Origin: Buchnera aphidicola (Sitobion avenae)
Lineage (GTDB): Bacteria; Pseudomonadota; Gammaproteobacteria; Enterobacterales; Enterobacteriaceae
Assembly: GCF_005082585.1 (NCBI RefSeq)
Contig: NZ_CP034855.1
Span: forward strand, 124,001 to 188,000
Reading direction: 5' to 3'
DNA length: 64,000 bases
The number at the start of each line of letters is the position of its first letter. Positions within the stretch are counted from its first letter, which is position 1. Both the position numbers and the translations under genes were made by a program. Below are positions 8,210 to 19,711 of the stretch, piece by piece. The notes beneath the pieces are model-generated. The model ran no database searches. It was given only the letters and a program-made list of their open reading frames with translations, and was not told where the DNA came from.

Positions 8210-10597
8210 ATGAAATTTAGTGAAAAATGGTTACGTGAATGGATAGATCCAAATGTTAATAGTAATATTTTACACGAACAAATATCTAGTACTGGTATTG
8301 AAGTGGAATGTGTTGAGAAATTTGAGTCTAAATTTAGTGGTGTTGTAGTAGGTCAAATTGTTAAATGTATTTTGCATCCTGAATTTCATCATTTAAAAGT
8401 ACTTAAAGTAGATATAGGAAAAAAAGAGTTATTAAATATTGTATGTGGAGCGTCTAATTGTTTTAATAATATGAAAGTTGCTGTAGCCACTGTTGGTTCT
8501 ACTTTACCAGGAAATATTATCATTTATGAAAAAATTTTCAAAGGAGAATTATCTCAAGGTATGCTCTGTTCTTTTTTTGAATTAGGTATTTTTTTTGATG
8601 ATAAAAAAATTATTGAATTTCCTATAGAAACAATTATAGGAATTGATGTTAATGATTATTTATCATTGAAAGATAATATTATTACAGTTTCTGTTACATC
8701 AAATCGTCCAGATGGACTAAGTATTTTAGGTTTATCTCGTAATATAGCAGCAATAAACAATTTAAGAATATCAGATTTAAAATATAAATCATTTTCTAAA
8801 ACTATTCAAAAAAAAATTGATATTGATATTCAAACTAAAAGAGATTGTATTAATGTTTTAGGAAGAATAATACAAAATATTAATATAAATGTTGATACGC
8901 CCTTTTGGATGAAAAAAAAATTATTTTTTTCTGATGTTTTATCAGAAAATATCATAACAAATATTATAAATTATGTATTAATTGAGCTTGGACAACCATT
9001 AAACGCATTGAATGCAGATAATATTGATGATTCTATTATAGTTCGCATGGCAAAAAATAAAGAAAAGATGTTTTTAAAAAATAATATAGAAATAAACCTT
9101 GATGAAAATATATTAGTGTTTTCTGATAAAAATAAAATATTATTTATTCCCGGAAATATTAATTCATATTTTTCTGATGTGAATACAAACACTAAAAACA
9201 TATTTTTAATTTCATCTTTAATTGATAGAACTTCTATTTCCTATGTGATTAAAAAAATGAATTCTAATAAAATATTAGAATATTATAATTATGGTATTGA
9301 TCCGCTCCTTCAAAATTATGCTGTTGAATATGCAACTGATTTAATTATAAAAATATGTGGTGGCACTTCAGGTTCTATTAGCAAGAAAAAATTGAATATT
9401 CCCATATGTATGAATAACACAATAAGATTACATCATAAAAAGTTGAACAAAATAATAGGTTTATCTATTGATGCAACTATTATTTCAAATATTTTATATA
9501 GTTTGTATTATAAATTGAATTTTCAAGAAACATTTTGGGATGTTATTCCTCCTAGCTGGCGATTTGATATATTAATTGAAGAAGATGTAATTAGTGATAT
9601 ACTTCGAGTATATGGATATAACAACGTTTGTTTAACTCCATTAAAAGAACATATAAACAATGGTCAAAAAAATGAATTAACAGATTCTTTACTAAATAAA
9701 TCTGCTATTATATTAATTAATAAAGGTTATCATGAAGTTATAAATTATGGTTTTATTAACCCTAAAATACAAAATTTAATTTTCCCAAATCAAAAAACTT
9801 TGTTATTATCTAATCCTATTTCCCAAGATATGTCATGTATGCGTTTATCTTTATGGCCTGGTTTACTGAAGAATATTTCCTATAATAAAAATCGCCAGCA
9901 ACAAAGCATCCGTATTTTTGAAAGTGGACTTTGTTTTTCAGTAGATACAACAGAAAATCTTGGTGTTAAGCAGGAAATTTTTTTAGCAGCAGCCATTAGT
10001 GGTAATAATTTTAAAGAAAATTGGTATCATAAAACAAGAAAAATGGATTTTTATGATTTAAAGGGCGATTTAGAATCTGTATTAGAATTAATATGTAAAT
10101 TGAATGATATAAAGTTTCGACGAGCAATAATATCGGGATTACATCCAGAACAAAGTGCATCTATATACTTCAAAAATAATTTAATTGGTGCTATTGGAGC
10201 AATTGATCCAAGATTAGAAAAAAAGTTAAATGTAAATAGTTCTACATTTTTATTCGAAATATCATTATATAATTTTCCGGATATTAAACCATTAAAAATT
10301 CAAGAAATTTCAAAATTTCCTACTATTCGACGTGATGTTGCAATATTAATATCAGAAGACATTGCTGTTGATAACGTGATGAGGAAGTGTAAACAATTTT
10401 TTATTAATCAAGAAGTAGAAGTTAATCTTTTTGATATATTTTCTTGCAAGGAATTTTCTAATAAGAAAAAAAGTTTAGGAATTAGTTTCGTTTTTCAGAA
10501 CAAACATAGAACTTTTCAAGATAATGAAATCAATTTAATGATGAATGATTGTATAGGAGTACTAAATAAAAAATTTCAAGCCGTCTTAAGGAAATAA
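8210..10597 (+). CDS. pheT: Phenylalanyl-tRNA synthetase beta subunit with degenerate editing domain
   Basis: Non-catalytic tRNA-binding and editing subunit of PheRS; 795 residues as in E. coli. The tRNA-binding OB fold (about 40-150, VVVGQIV...LKVLKVDIG), the B5 domain and the C-terminal anticodon-binding FDX domain ([14 protein letters not shown]) are well conserved. The B3/B4 editing module (about 210-400) is not: QPMHAFD of E. coli is QPLNALN (His265 to Asn), the GGIFGGE segment carrying Glu334 is PGNINSY, and LLECAFF is FLISSLI. The aminoacylation partner interface should remain functional; clearance of Tyr-tRNA-Phe probably does not (inference). Confidence 0.95.
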   Translation: MKFSEKWLREWIDPNVNSNILHEQISSTGIEVECVEKFESKFSGVVVGQIVKCILHPEFHHLKVLKVDIGKKELLNIVCGASNCFNNMKVAVATVGSTLPGNIIIYEKIFKGELSQGMLCSFFELGIFFDDKKIIEFPIETIIGIDVNDYLSLKDNIITVSVTSNRPDGLSILGLSRNIAAINNLRISDLKYKSFSKTIQKKIDIDIQTKRDCINVLGRIIQNININVDTPFWMKKKLFFSDVLSENIITNIINYVLIELGQPLNALNADNIDDSIIVRMAKNKEKMFLKNNIEINLDENILVFSDKNKILFIPGNINSYFSDVNTNTKNIFLISSLIDRTSISYVIKKMNSNKILEYYNYGIDPLLQNYAVEYATDLIIKICGGTSGSISKKKLNIPICMNNTIRLHHKKLNKIIGLSIDATIISNILYSLYYKLNFQETFWDVIPPSWRFDILIEEDVISDILRVYGYNNVCLTPLKEHINNGQKNELTDSLLNKSAIILINKGYHEVINYGFINPKIQNLIFPNQKTLLLSNPISQDMSCMRLSLWPGLLKNISYNKNRQQQSIRIFESGLCFSVDTTENLGVKQEIFLAAAISGNNFKENWYHKTRKMDFYDLKGDLESVLELICKLNDIKFRRAIISGLHPEQSASIYFKNNLIGAIGAIDPRLEKKLNVNSSTFLFEISLYNFPDIKPLKIQEISKFPTIRRDVAILISEDIAVDNVMRKCKQFFINQEVEVNLFDIFSCKEFSNKKKSLGISFVFQNKHRTFQDNEINLMMNDCIGVLNKKFQAVLRK

Positions 10598-10601
10598 ATT
10601 T

Positions 10602-10907
10602 ATGGTACTTACAAAAGCCGAAATTTCAGAAAATTTATTTGAGAAGTTAGAATTAACTAAAAAAGAATCAAAAAAATTTGTAGAGTTTTTTTTTGAAGAG
10701 GTTAGAAAATCTTTAGAAAAAGGAGAAGATGTTAAATTATCCGGATTTGGAAATTTTCAAATAAAGAATAAAAAAGCTCGTCCTGGAAGAAATCCCAGAA
10801 CAGGAGAAATTTTTCTTGTAACAGCTAGAAGAGTAGTTACTTTTAAGGCTGGTCAAAAACTAAAAGGTAAAATTGACAATTTTTTTATAAAAAAAAATAA
10901 TATTTAA
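10602..10907 (+). CDS. ihfA: Integration host factor alpha subunit
   Basis: DNA-bending nucleoid protein of the HU/IHF family, 101 residues. [40 protein letters not shown] and [25 protein letters not shown] match E. coli IhfA, including the RPGRNP DNA-intercalating arm with its proline. It lies 4 bp after pheT, as in E. coli, so it is probably co-transcribed with pheST. Its partner subunit IhfB is not in the window; without it the protein might act as a homodimer (inference). Confidence 0.94.
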   Translation: MVLTKAEISENLFEKLELTKKESKKFVEFFFEEVRKSLEKGEDVKLSGFGNFQIKNKKARPGRNPRTGEIFLVTARRVVTFKAGQKLKGKIDNFFIKKNNI

Positions 10908-10942
10908 TATTATTAGAATATTTCTTTAAAAGAAGAAGAAGC

Positions 10943-12015
10943 ATGAAAATTTCTGATTTTTTTTTGATTTACCAAAATCTCTTATATCTTTTTACCCTTA
11001 TTCTATTCGTAGTACATGTCGTTTAATGATTGTGAATGGACATACTGGGATAATATCTCATAAATATTTTTTAAACATTGTTGATGAAATTAATTCTGGT
11101 GATTTAATTATTTTAAATAATACTAAAGTTATTCCTGCTCGTTTTTTTGGATATAAAGAAAGCGGAGGAAAAATTGAAATTTTAGTGGAAAGAATATTAA
11201 GCTTTAATAATATTTTAGTGCAAATTAAAAATTCTAAAAATATTAAGATTGGAACCAATATTTTTTTTGGATATGAAAAGAAAATCAAAGGTTCTATTAT
11301 TAATTATAAAAACTCTTTTTTTGAAATTTTTTTTTATAGTGATATTCATTCAGCTCTAGATATTATTAATGATATTGGAGAAACACCTTTACCACCTTAT
11401 ATTAAAAGACATAAAAATAAATTAGATATAGATCTATATCAAACTGTATATAAAAAAAAAATAGGCTCTGTTGCTGCTCCTACTGCTGGATTACATTTTG
11501 ATTTTCCTTTATTAGATACATTGTATAATAAAGGTGTAGACATCGATTACATAACTCTTCATATAGGTTCTGGTACATTTCAGCCTATTAGAACAGATAC
11601 AATTGAAGAACATATCATGCATTCTGAATCAGTTGAAGTTTCTTCTTTACTTATTAAAAAGATTAAATTTTGTAAAAAAAATGGCGGTCGTATTATTGCA
11701 GTAGGTACTAGTACACTTCGTGCTTTAGAAAGCGCATATCATTCATTGGAATGGGTACAAACTAAGAATTTTATTAGTGATACTAATATCTTTATATACC
11801 CTGGTTATAAACATAATATTGTCGATGCATTAATTACAAATTTTCATTTTCCCGGATCAACGTTAATTATGTTAGTTGCATCTTTTTTAGGGTATAAAAA
11901 TACGATGAATGCTTATAATAAAGCAATTTTAAATAAATATAGTTTTTTAAGTTATGGTGATGCTATGTATATTACTCATAATAAATTAGCTCCATATGAA
12001 AAGTGTTTTATTTAA
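10943..12015 (+). pseudogene. queA: S-adenosylmethionine:tRNA ribosyltransferase-isomerase, frameshifted in a T9 tract
   Basis: Makes epoxyqueuosine from preQ1 in tRNA wobble positions. The natural start is ATG 10943 (MKISDF, like E. coli MRVTDF), but the frame is lost at a run of nine T (10957-10965). Adding one T gives [16 protein letters not shown] and joins without a stop to the rest of the gene, which is fully conserved: [67 protein letters not shown]. Read from the first in-frame ATG at 11026 the product would be 329 residues and lack 28 N-terminal residues. Polymerase slippage in the tract could rescue it; a sequencing error is the other explanation. tgt follows directly. Confidence 0.9.
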
Positions 12016-12036
12016 TTATACATACTGTATAAATAA

Positions 12037-13185
<1,149 letters not shown>

Positions 13186-13209
13186 TAAAAATATTTTAAG
13201 GAAAAGTAA

Positions 13210-13545
13210 ATGAGTTTTTTTATTCATAATGCAAATGCTGCAGTAAGTGGTTCATCAGAAAGTGGAAATTTGTATTCTTTAATATTTATGGTTGTTGTAT
13301 TTTTATTAGTTTTTTATTTTATGCTATTTCGTCCTCAACAAAAGAAAGACAAAGAACATAAAAATCTTATGAATTCTCTTGTTCAAGGAGATGAAGTAAT
13401 AACAACTAGTGGTTTATTAGGACGAATAAAAAAAATTACACAAAATGGATATATTTTACTTGAATTAAATGATACCACTGAAATATTTATAAAAAAAGAT
13501 TTTATAGCATCATCTTTACCTAAAGGTACGTTAAAATCTTTGTAA
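13210..13545 (+). CDS. yajC: Sec translocon accessory protein YajC
   Basis: Single-pass inner-membrane protein of 111 residues, normally part of the SecDF-YajC complex. It has an N-terminal hydrophobic helix (about residues 22-40, YSLIFMVVVFLLVFYFMLF), the family RPQQKKDKEH segment and the cytoplasmic QGDEVITTSGLLGRI domain. AAGGAAAAG precedes ATG 13210. In E. coli secD and secF follow; here the next gene is glyS on the opposite strand, so secDF have been removed from this site and YajC is left as an orphan of its operon. Confidence 0.93.
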   Translation: MSFFIHNANAAVSGSSESGNLYSLIFMVVVFLLVFYFMLFRPQQKKDKEHKNLMNSLVQGDEVITTSGLLGRIKKITQNGYILLELNDTTEIFIKKDFIASSLPKGTLKSL

Positions 13546-13614
13546 TGTTTATATTTTTATCAGACAATCTATATATGATATTAAATTCTTAACTTCTTAA
13601 AAAAGAATAAATAT

Positions 13615-15687
13615 CTAATATAGATAAGAAAAATCTGCTATTTTAAAAAAAATTTTTTTTAAAGTATATAATAAAAGTAATCTATTTAATCGTATTTCAG
13701 AATTATAATGATAAATTTTGACTTTTTTAAAAAAATTATAGATAGGTTTTTCAAGATCTTTTATTTTCATTAAAATATCTTTATACTTTTTTTCTGAAAA
13801 TAAATTTTTTGTGTAAATATTAAAGTCCTCTATCTGATTAAATAATATAATTTCTTCTTTTTCTACCATTAGTTTAAAATTAATATTTCCAGTAATTTTT
13901 TTATTTTCTTTTTCTAAAATATTAGATATTCTTTTAATAGATGATAGTATTGATTTTGACTCCTCTAGTTTTTTAAAAAAAGATATAGCTTTTATTTTTT
14001 TATGAACATCTATTAATAGTGTTGATTTATACGATAATACTGATTTAATAATTTTTACACTATATCCCATTTCTTCATACCAATGGAATAGTCTTGTTAT
14101 AAAAAAATCAAGAAGTTTGTTAGATATAATTGAGTTTACATCATGTTTTTCATCATATAGATGAAAACTTTTATTGATTAAATTTTTTAAATCTAATGGT
14201 ATATTTTTTGTTATAATAATACGTATTATTCCTATAGCTAGACGTCTTAATGCAAATGGATCTTTATCTGCACTTGGAATGTTTCCAACATAGAACATTC
14301 CTGATAAAGTGTCCATTTTATCAGCAATTGATAATGAACAACCTATAGAAGTTTGTGGAAGTTTATCTCCTGAAAAAGATGGTAGATACTGTTCTTCAAG
14401 CGCAATAGAAATCTCTTTTTTCTCATTATCTTCTAAAGAATAATACATTCCTATAGTACCTTGTAATTCTGGAAATTCACATACTATATTAGTTATTAGA
14501 TCACATTTAGATAGAAGTGCTGCTCTAATAGAATCTTGTATATTGCTATTGCTATATTTAGCGATCCATTCGATAAGAAATTGAAGACGTAACGTTTTTT
14601 CATATAATGAACCGAGATTATTTTGAAATAAAACTTTTTTTAGAGATAAAAGACGATTTTCTAGTTTTATTAATTTATCTTGTTTAAAAAAGAACTCGGC
14701 ATCTGAAAGTCTTGCATGCATTACTTTTTGATTGCCCATAATAATTTTTTCTGGTTTTCGAGGATTAATATTAGAGATGAAAATAAAGTATGGAAGAAGT
14801 TCTTGTTTAACATTGTATATTGGAAAGCATTTTTGTTGTTTTTCTATTGTGTATATTAGTATTTTTTTAGGTATCTTAAGGAATTTTTTTTCAAAAACAG
14901 CTAAAAACGCTGTAGGCGATTCTACTAAAGAAGTTACTTCTTCAATTAAAAATTGATTATTTTTTATAAATCCACCAACGTTTTGTGCAATTTTTTTAAT
15001 GTTGTTTACTATTTTTTCTTTGCGAATTATGTAATCAGCAATGATATTATTTTTTTGAAAAAGAATTTTTGGATAATCTTTCACATCATTAATTTCTATT
15101 CTCTTTTCTTTTTCAGAAAGATGATTTTGCAAAAGATTATTAGAAGAGATATTGAATATCTTCCCTGAAACAATTGTATTGTTTAATAGAATTACAATAT
15201 TACGAATAGGACGAGAAAATTTGTAATTGTTTTTTTCCCATCGCATAGATTTTTTTATAGGAATTTTTTTAAGAGCTGATTCAATCATTTTAGGAAGTAG
15301 TAATTCAATTTTTTCCTGTTTTTTTCTTATTGTACATAATAACCATTCACCTTTTTTGTTTTTTAAACGACCTGCTTGATTGATGTTGATTCCACAATGT
15401 TTAGACCAACGAATAGCTGCTTCTGTTAAAAGTCCGTTTTTATTATAAGATTTTATTATAGATGGACCTCTTTTTTTTATTTCTATAAATTTTTCTGATG
15501 TATCAATATCTATGATTTTTAATGCAAGTCTTCTTGGAGTAGAAAATGTTTCAACTTTATTATATGTGATATTGTAAATAATTAATTCTTTAATAAAATT
15601 TTCATAAAAATATGAAGATATTTTATAAAGTAATCTGGCGGGAAGTTCTTCAGTGCCTATTTCAATTAATAATGTTTTTCTTGTCAT
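13615..15687 (-). CDS. glyS: Glycyl-tRNA synthetase beta subunit
   Basis: Large tRNA-binding subunit of the bacterial alpha2-beta2 GlyRS; 690 residues compared with 689 in E. coli. Start [15 protein letters not shown] and segments [63 protein letters not shown] and [17 protein letters not shown] match the family. The C-terminal anticodon-binding region ends [27 protein letters not shown]. Its start at 15687 lies inside the 3' end of glyQ (26-bp overlap), suggesting translational coupling that keeps the subunits balanced. It converges on yajC. Confidence 0.95.
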   Translation of the reverse strand: MTRKTLLIEIGTEELPARLLYKISSYFYENFIKELIIYNITYNKVETFSTPRRLALKIIDIDTSEKFIEIKKRGPSIIKSYNKNGLLTEAAIRWSKHCGININQAGRLKNKKGEWLLCTIRKKQEKIELLLPKMIESALKKIPIKKSMRWEKNNYKFSRPIRNIVILLNNTIVSGKIFNISSNNLLQNHLSEKEKRIEINDVKDYPKILFQKNNIIADYIIRKEKIVNNIKKIAQNVGGFIKNNQFLIEEVTSLVESPTAFLAVFEKKFLKIPKKILIYTIEKQQKCFPIYNVKQELLPYFIFISNINPRKPEKIIMGNQKVMHARLSDAEFFFKQDKLIKLENRLLSLKKVLFQNNLGSLYEKTLRLQFLIEWIAKYSNSNIQDSIRAALLSKCDLITNIVCEFPELQGTIGMYYSLEDNEKKEISIALEEQYLPSFSGDKLPQTSIGCSLSIADKMDTLSGMFYVGNIPSADKDPFALRRLAIGIIRIIITKNIPLDLKNLINKSFHLYDEKHDVNSIISNKLLDFFITRLFHWYEEMGYSVKIIKSVLSYKSTLLIDVHKKIKAISFFKKLEESKSILSSIKRISNILEKENKKITGNINFKLMVEKEEIILFNQIEDFNIYTKNLFSEKKYKDILMKIKDLEKPIYNFFKKVKIYHYNSEIRLNRLLLLYTLKKIFFKIADFSYLY

Positions 15688-16600
15688 GTATTTCTCTTTT
15701 TTTATAACATAACGGAAATCCTAATTTTTCTCTTAAATTTAAGTATTTTATTGCAATTTGAGTAGTTAATTTCCGAATACGTAAAATATAATTTTGACGT
15801 TCGTTTGAAGATATAGATTTTCTTGCGTCTAATAAGTTAAATATATGATTAGCTTGTAAGGTTTTTTCATATGCTACTCTTAATAATGGTTTTTTTAAAT
15901 TTATTAAATTTTTAGCTTCCAGTTCGTACTCTTCAAAGGAATTAAATAGAAAATTAATGTTAGAATATTCAAAATTATAGTATGATTGTTCTATTTCATT
16001 TTCTTGAAAAATATCGCCGTAGGTTATTTTTTTATTATTATGCATGTTCCATGTAAGATCATACACATTTGATTTATTTTGCATATGCATAGCAATTCTT
16101 TCTAAACCATATGTTATTTCTACAGTTACAGGATTGCATTCTAATGCACCTACTTGTTGAAAATAAGTAAATTGAGTGATTTCCATTCCATTCAACCAAA
16201 CTTCCCAACCAATGCCCCAAGCTCCTAATGTAGGATTTTCCCAGTTATCTTCTACAAAACGTATATCATTTACTGTTTCATCTATATTTAATAGATTTAA
16301 CGAATTTAAATAAAGATTTTGAATATTCTCTGTAGAAGGTTTTATAATAACTTGAAATTGGTAATAATGTTGTAAACGATTAGGGTTTTCTCCATACCTG
16401 CCGTCAGAAGGACGACGACAACCTTGTACATATGCAGCATTAATTGGTTCTGGTCCAATAGTACCAAAAAAAGTAACATTGTGAAATGTACCTGCTCCTA
16501 TTGGGAGATCTAATGGTTGAAAAATAGTACATCCTTGCTTTAACCAGTATTCTTGTAAAATTACAATTAAATTATAAAAATTATGATGATAATTTGGCAT
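15662..16600 (-). CDS. glyQ: Glycyl-tRNA synthetase alpha subunit
   Basis: Catalytic subunit of tetrameric GlyRS. From the ATG at 16600 ([19 protein letters not shown]) it has 312 residues, near the 303 of E. coli. The class II core is clear: [58 protein letters not shown] and [14 protein letters not shown]. An upstream in-frame extension of 38 codons is hydrophobic, has no counterpart in the family and was excluded. The tail is a few residues longer than in E. coli and overlaps glyS. No other gene precedes it on this strand for 880 bp, so its promoter lies in that gap. Confidence 0.95.
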   Translation of the reverse strand: MPNYHHNFYNLIVILQEYWLKQGCTIFQPLDLPIGAGTFHNVTFFGTIGPEPINAAYVQGCRRPSDGRYGENPNRLQHYYQFQVIIKPSTENIQNLYLNSLNLLNIDETVNDIRFVEDNWENPTLGAWGIGWEVWLNGMEITQFTYFQQVGALECNPVTVEITYGLERIAMHMQNKSNVYDLTWNMHNNKKITYGDIFQENEIEQSYYNFEYSNINFLFNSFEEYELEAKNLINLKKPLLRVAYEKTLQANHIFNLLDARKSISSNERQNYILRIRKLTTQIAIKYLNLREKLGFPLCYKKREIHDKKNIIN

Positions 16601-17483
16601 TATATATCCAGAAAAAATAATAAACATGCAGTATATATTTATTATAATAATTGTTATGTTTTCATAACGTATGAAATATTTAAAAATGTATTCATCATAT
16701 AAAAAACAATGCAATTTATTAAAAAATGTAATTTAACAATAATATATTTTTAGAAAAAACGTTAAGAATTATTCTTTTAAAGAATACAATGATATAAATG
16801 AAAAAGAAAGAAAATTATTGATTTATGAATATATACATATAAAAAAATTTTCTAATCAAAAATTAAAAAATAATAGTATTAAAGATGTGTAAGTTTTTTT
16901 ATATAAAATATATTTTTATAACAAGCTAATATAGCTCTTATAAATAAATTGATTTTTTTAATTAAACGCATGTTCTGAATAACTACTTATGAATACCATA
17001 TTTTATATATTTATAAAAATGTATCTTTTAAATTATATAATAACTGCAATTTTATCTTAAAAAGATTGACGTGTCAGAGTTTTAAATAAAATAAATATTA
17101 ATTGTAATATAAGTTTTATTGGTAACCAAAAATATTATGATTATTAGAAATACTTAAGATTTTTATGTTGAAATTATATAATACTAAACAGTAGTAGAAA
17201 TATGTTTTTTTATTAAAATAAATTTAAATATAGTCAATATTTTTAAAATAATTTTTATTATGAAGGAGCTTTTTAAATAATATATTAGACATATTTATCT
17301 TTATTTTTATTGATTAAAATATACTTTCTCAGTATCATATTATTTTAATATAAAGAATATATTTTGTATTAATAAGTTTTTACCAACATTGCAATATGTT
17401 CTTATTATGTCTTTTTTTAAATTTATTTGAATACACTCTGAAATATTAAAATAAAAATTATTTTGACAGGAAAAAAGACAAAT
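16601..17483. other. 883-bp intergenic region between divergent glyQ and nfo
   Basis: The longest stretch without a recognisable gene in the window, very AT-rich, with stops in all frames. It must contain the promoters of glyQ (minus) and nfo (plus). A TTGACG at 17066 with TAAAAT 15 bp downstream is a weak promoter-like pair on the plus strand. One small open frame (16743-16892) is listed separately. The spacing suggests one or more genes decayed here, but nothing is identifiable by eye. Confidence 0.6.
16743..16892 (+). pseudogene. Unidentified 49-codon open frame, possible gene remnant
   Basis: Open frame without a start codon at its beginning, ending in TAA at 16890-16892. It encodes a charged, Lys/Glu-rich peptide including KEYNDINEKERKLLIYEYIH, which looks more protein-like than the low-complexity translations around it. 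I do not recognise the family. It may be the eroded 3' end of a lost gene, or chance in AT-rich DNA. Confidence 0.2.
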
Positions 17484-18329
17484 ATGAATTATATTGGGGC
17501 GCATATTAGTTCTTCTGGTGGTGTAGACAAAACCGTTTTGCGTGCTGTTCAAATACAAGCAACAGCTTTTTCTTTTTTTACTAAAAATCAGCGTCAATGG
17601 TTTAGTTCTCCATTAATGCAAAAAAAAATAGATTTTTTTAGAGAATTATGTATTAAGCATACATTTACACCTCAACAAATTTTACCTCATAGTAGTTATT
17701 TAATTAATTTAGGTCATCCTATTGATGATTTTCTAAAAAAATCTAGAGCTTCTTTTATTGATGAAATAGTTCGCTGCAGTCAACTTGGTTTGATTTTTTT
17801 AAATTTTCATCCTGGTAGTCACTTAAATAAAATTACTGAAGAATCATGTTTATTAAGAGTTTCTCATTCTATTAATATAGCTTTAGAACATACTCAAAAC
17901 GTAATTGCGGTTATAGAAAATACAGCAGGACAAGGAACGAATATTGGATATTGTTTTGAACATTTATCTGAAATTATTCGAAATGTTGATGATAAATCTA
18001 GAGTTGGAGTATGTATTGATACTTGTCATTTGTTTGCAGCGGGATATGATTTACGTACTGAACAAGATTGTGAAAATACATTTAAAAAATTTGATGATGT
18101 AATAGGATTAAAATATTTAAAAGGCATTCATTTAAATGATTCTAAAAAAAAATTTAATAGTCGAGTTGATCGTCATGAAAGTTTAGGATTAGGTGAAATA
18201 GGAAAACTTGCTTTTAAATGGATTATAAGAAATAATAATTTTCATGATATCCCAATCATTTTAGAAACAGTCAATCCTATAATATGGGCAGAAGAAATTC
18301 GTTGGTTAAGATCTCAAAGAAAAGTATAA
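17484..18329 (+). CDS. nfo: Endonuclease IV (AP endonuclease)
   Basis: Zinc-dependent enzyme that cleaves DNA 5' to abasic sites in base-excision repair. 281 residues from ATG 17484 ([13 protein letters not shown]), close to the 285 of E. coli; a longer start at 17463 would add seven residues not found in the family. Metal-ligand segments are intact: [52 protein letters not shown] and ILETVNP. AGGA lies upstream. The next gene rplY is 36 bp downstream and could be co-transcribed. Confidence 0.95.
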   Translation: MNYIGAHISSSGGVDKTVLRAVQIQATAFSFFTKNQRQWFSSPLMQKKIDFFRELCIKHTFTPQQILPHSSYLINLGHPIDDFLKKSRASFIDEIVRCSQLGLIFLNFHPGSHLNKITEESCLLRVSHSINIALEHTQNVIAVIENTAGQGTNIGYCFEHLSEIIRNVDDKSRVGVCIDTCHLFAAGYDLRTEQDCENTFKKFDDVIGLKYLKGIHLNDSKKKFNSRVDRHESLGLGEIGKLAFKWIIRNNNFHDIPIILETVNPIIWAEEIRWLRSQRKV

Positions 18330-18365
18330 ATAACAAATTTATTATATATAATAAGAGGTTAAAAT

Positions 18366-18650
18366 ATGTTAATACTACAAGTAGAAATAAGAAAAGATAA
18401 AGGAAAAAGCTTTAGTAGACAATTGCGCATAAAAAATAAACTTCCCGGAGTTTTATATGGGATTAATAAAACTGAAATTTTACTTGTATTAGATCATAAT
18501 TCCGTTTTTAATTTGCAAAAAAAAGAAGGTTTTTATAAAGAAAACTTATTATTACTTATTCAAGATCAAAAATATAAAGTAAAAGTACAAGCGATTCAAA
18601 AACATCCATTTAAGTTAAAATTATTGCATATTGATTTTTTGTATGCGTAG
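18366..18650 (+). CDS. rplY: 50S ribosomal protein L25
   Basis: 5S rRNA-binding protein of 94 residues, the single-domain enteric form (no CTC extension) and the same length as E. coli L25. [26 protein letters not shown] and [23 protein letters not shown] match the family. AAGAGG precedes ATG 18366. A short AAAT tetranucleotide repeat begins just after the stop codon. Confidence 0.94.
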   Translation: MLILQVEIRKDKGKSFSRQLRIKNKLPGVLYGINKTEILLVLDHNSVFNLQKKEGFYKENLLLLIQDQKYKVKVQAIQKHPFKLKLLHIDFLYA

Positions 18651-18754
18651 TAAATAAATAAATAAATATATTGTGTAATAAATACATAATAAACTAAAAT
18701 TATGAATTATTTTTTTTACCATGTATTCTATATTTATTTTTTTAATTTATTTTT

Positions 18755-19528
18755 TTATATCCCGAATAATATAGTTGAAAAAATTTTTCTAAAAGTTAAC
18801 ATTGTAGGATGAAATTGTATAAAAATTAAACCAAAAATTCCAAAGGACATAGTTAAAACAGCTAACCATCCAATCTTTTTCTTAGTGAAGAAAGAAGGTT
18901 TAGTATTAATAATATTTTCTTTTCTTATTTTCCACCATTTTGATATTAGCCATATTCCAAGCCATATCAAAATTGAAATAAATAATAAAAGCCATTTAAA
19001 ATAATCATTTTCAGAATTTTGTGGTATTTTTATAGCAATCCCTGTAACTATACCAGGAAAAAAATATACTGGAGGCCATAATATACACCCAATAATACTG
19101 GGAAAAATAAATTTATTTAATGGTAGTTTTAACATGCCTGAAACCATTGGTATTAAAGGTCTAGTTGGTCCTATAAATCTTCCAATAATAATAGTCAAAA
19201 TACTATGTTTGTGTAATACAGATTTAATTTTATCCAGAAGCTTTTGATTTTTTTTTAAAAAATTAAAATTATATAGCCAATTTTTAAAATATAAGCCAAT
19301 ATAATATGAAATCCAATCACCTAAAAAACATCCGATTGTACCAGAGATCCAAGCAGGATAAAATGACAGTCTACCATCACCTATAAATGTTCCTAACGTG
19401 GTCATTAAAATAATACCGGGAAGTAATAATCCTACTAGAGCTAGAGATTCTAAAAAAGAAATAGTACCAACTACCAAAAGAGAGTATGTTAAAGACTGTG
19501 TTATAAAAGATGTTAACCAAGATTCCAT
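18755..19528 (-). CDS. yabI: DedA-family inner-membrane protein YabI
   Basis: Polytopic membrane protein of 257 residues in the DedA/VTT family, whose members are linked to lipid-carrier (undecaprenyl phosphate) recycling and proton-motive-force homeostasis; the role of YabI itself is not settled. It is similar to E. coli YabI throughout: FITQSLTYSLLVVG, FLESLALVGLLLPGIILM, GTIGCFLGDWISYYIG, IGRFIGPTRPLIPMVSGML and IGCILWPPVYFFPGI. The conserved Glu in the first motif and the GRFxGPxRP motif with both Arg are present. It is transcribed alone, converging on rplY. Confidence 0.92.
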   Translation of the reverse strand: MESWLTSFITQSLTYSLLVVGTISFLESLALVGLLLPGIILMTTLGTFIGDGRLSFYPAWISGTIGCFLGDWISYYIGLYFKNWLYNFNFLKKNQKLLDKIKSVLHKHSILTIIIGRFIGPTRPLIPMVSGMLKLPLNKFIFPSIIGCILWPPVYFFPGIVTGIAIKIPQNSENDYFKWLLLFISILIWLGIWLISKWWKIRKENIINTKPSFFTKKKIGWLAVLTMSFGIFGLIFIQFHPTMLTFRKIFSTILFGI

Positions 19529-19711
19529 AAATTCTCATTATTTTGTGTTTTTTATATTAAGACTAAATTTGTAGATAAATATTTTATACTTTATATTTTT
19601 TTTAAAACAACCTCAAGAAAATATTGTATATTTATTTTATTTTTATTTTGTTAGAGCAAACAAAAAAATTTTTTAGTATTAAAAAATTTATTCATAAAAA
19701 GAAGAATTACA

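Noticed and set aside
15000-15200. Open frames on the plus strand inside glyS (for example 14732-15168)
   Set aside because: They lie antisense to a well-conserved GlyRS beta subunit, are rich in Phe/Ile/Lys as expected from AT-rich antisense, and show no recognisable family.
16601-16714. N-terminal extension of glyQ (38 extra codons)
   Set aside because: Hydrophobic, low-complexity translation without counterpart in GlyRS alpha subunits; conserved start is MPNYHHNF at 16600.
18651-18670. AAAT tetranucleotide repeat after rplY
   Set aside because: Only about four units in AT-rich intergenic DNA; no evidence that it is phase-variable or functional.
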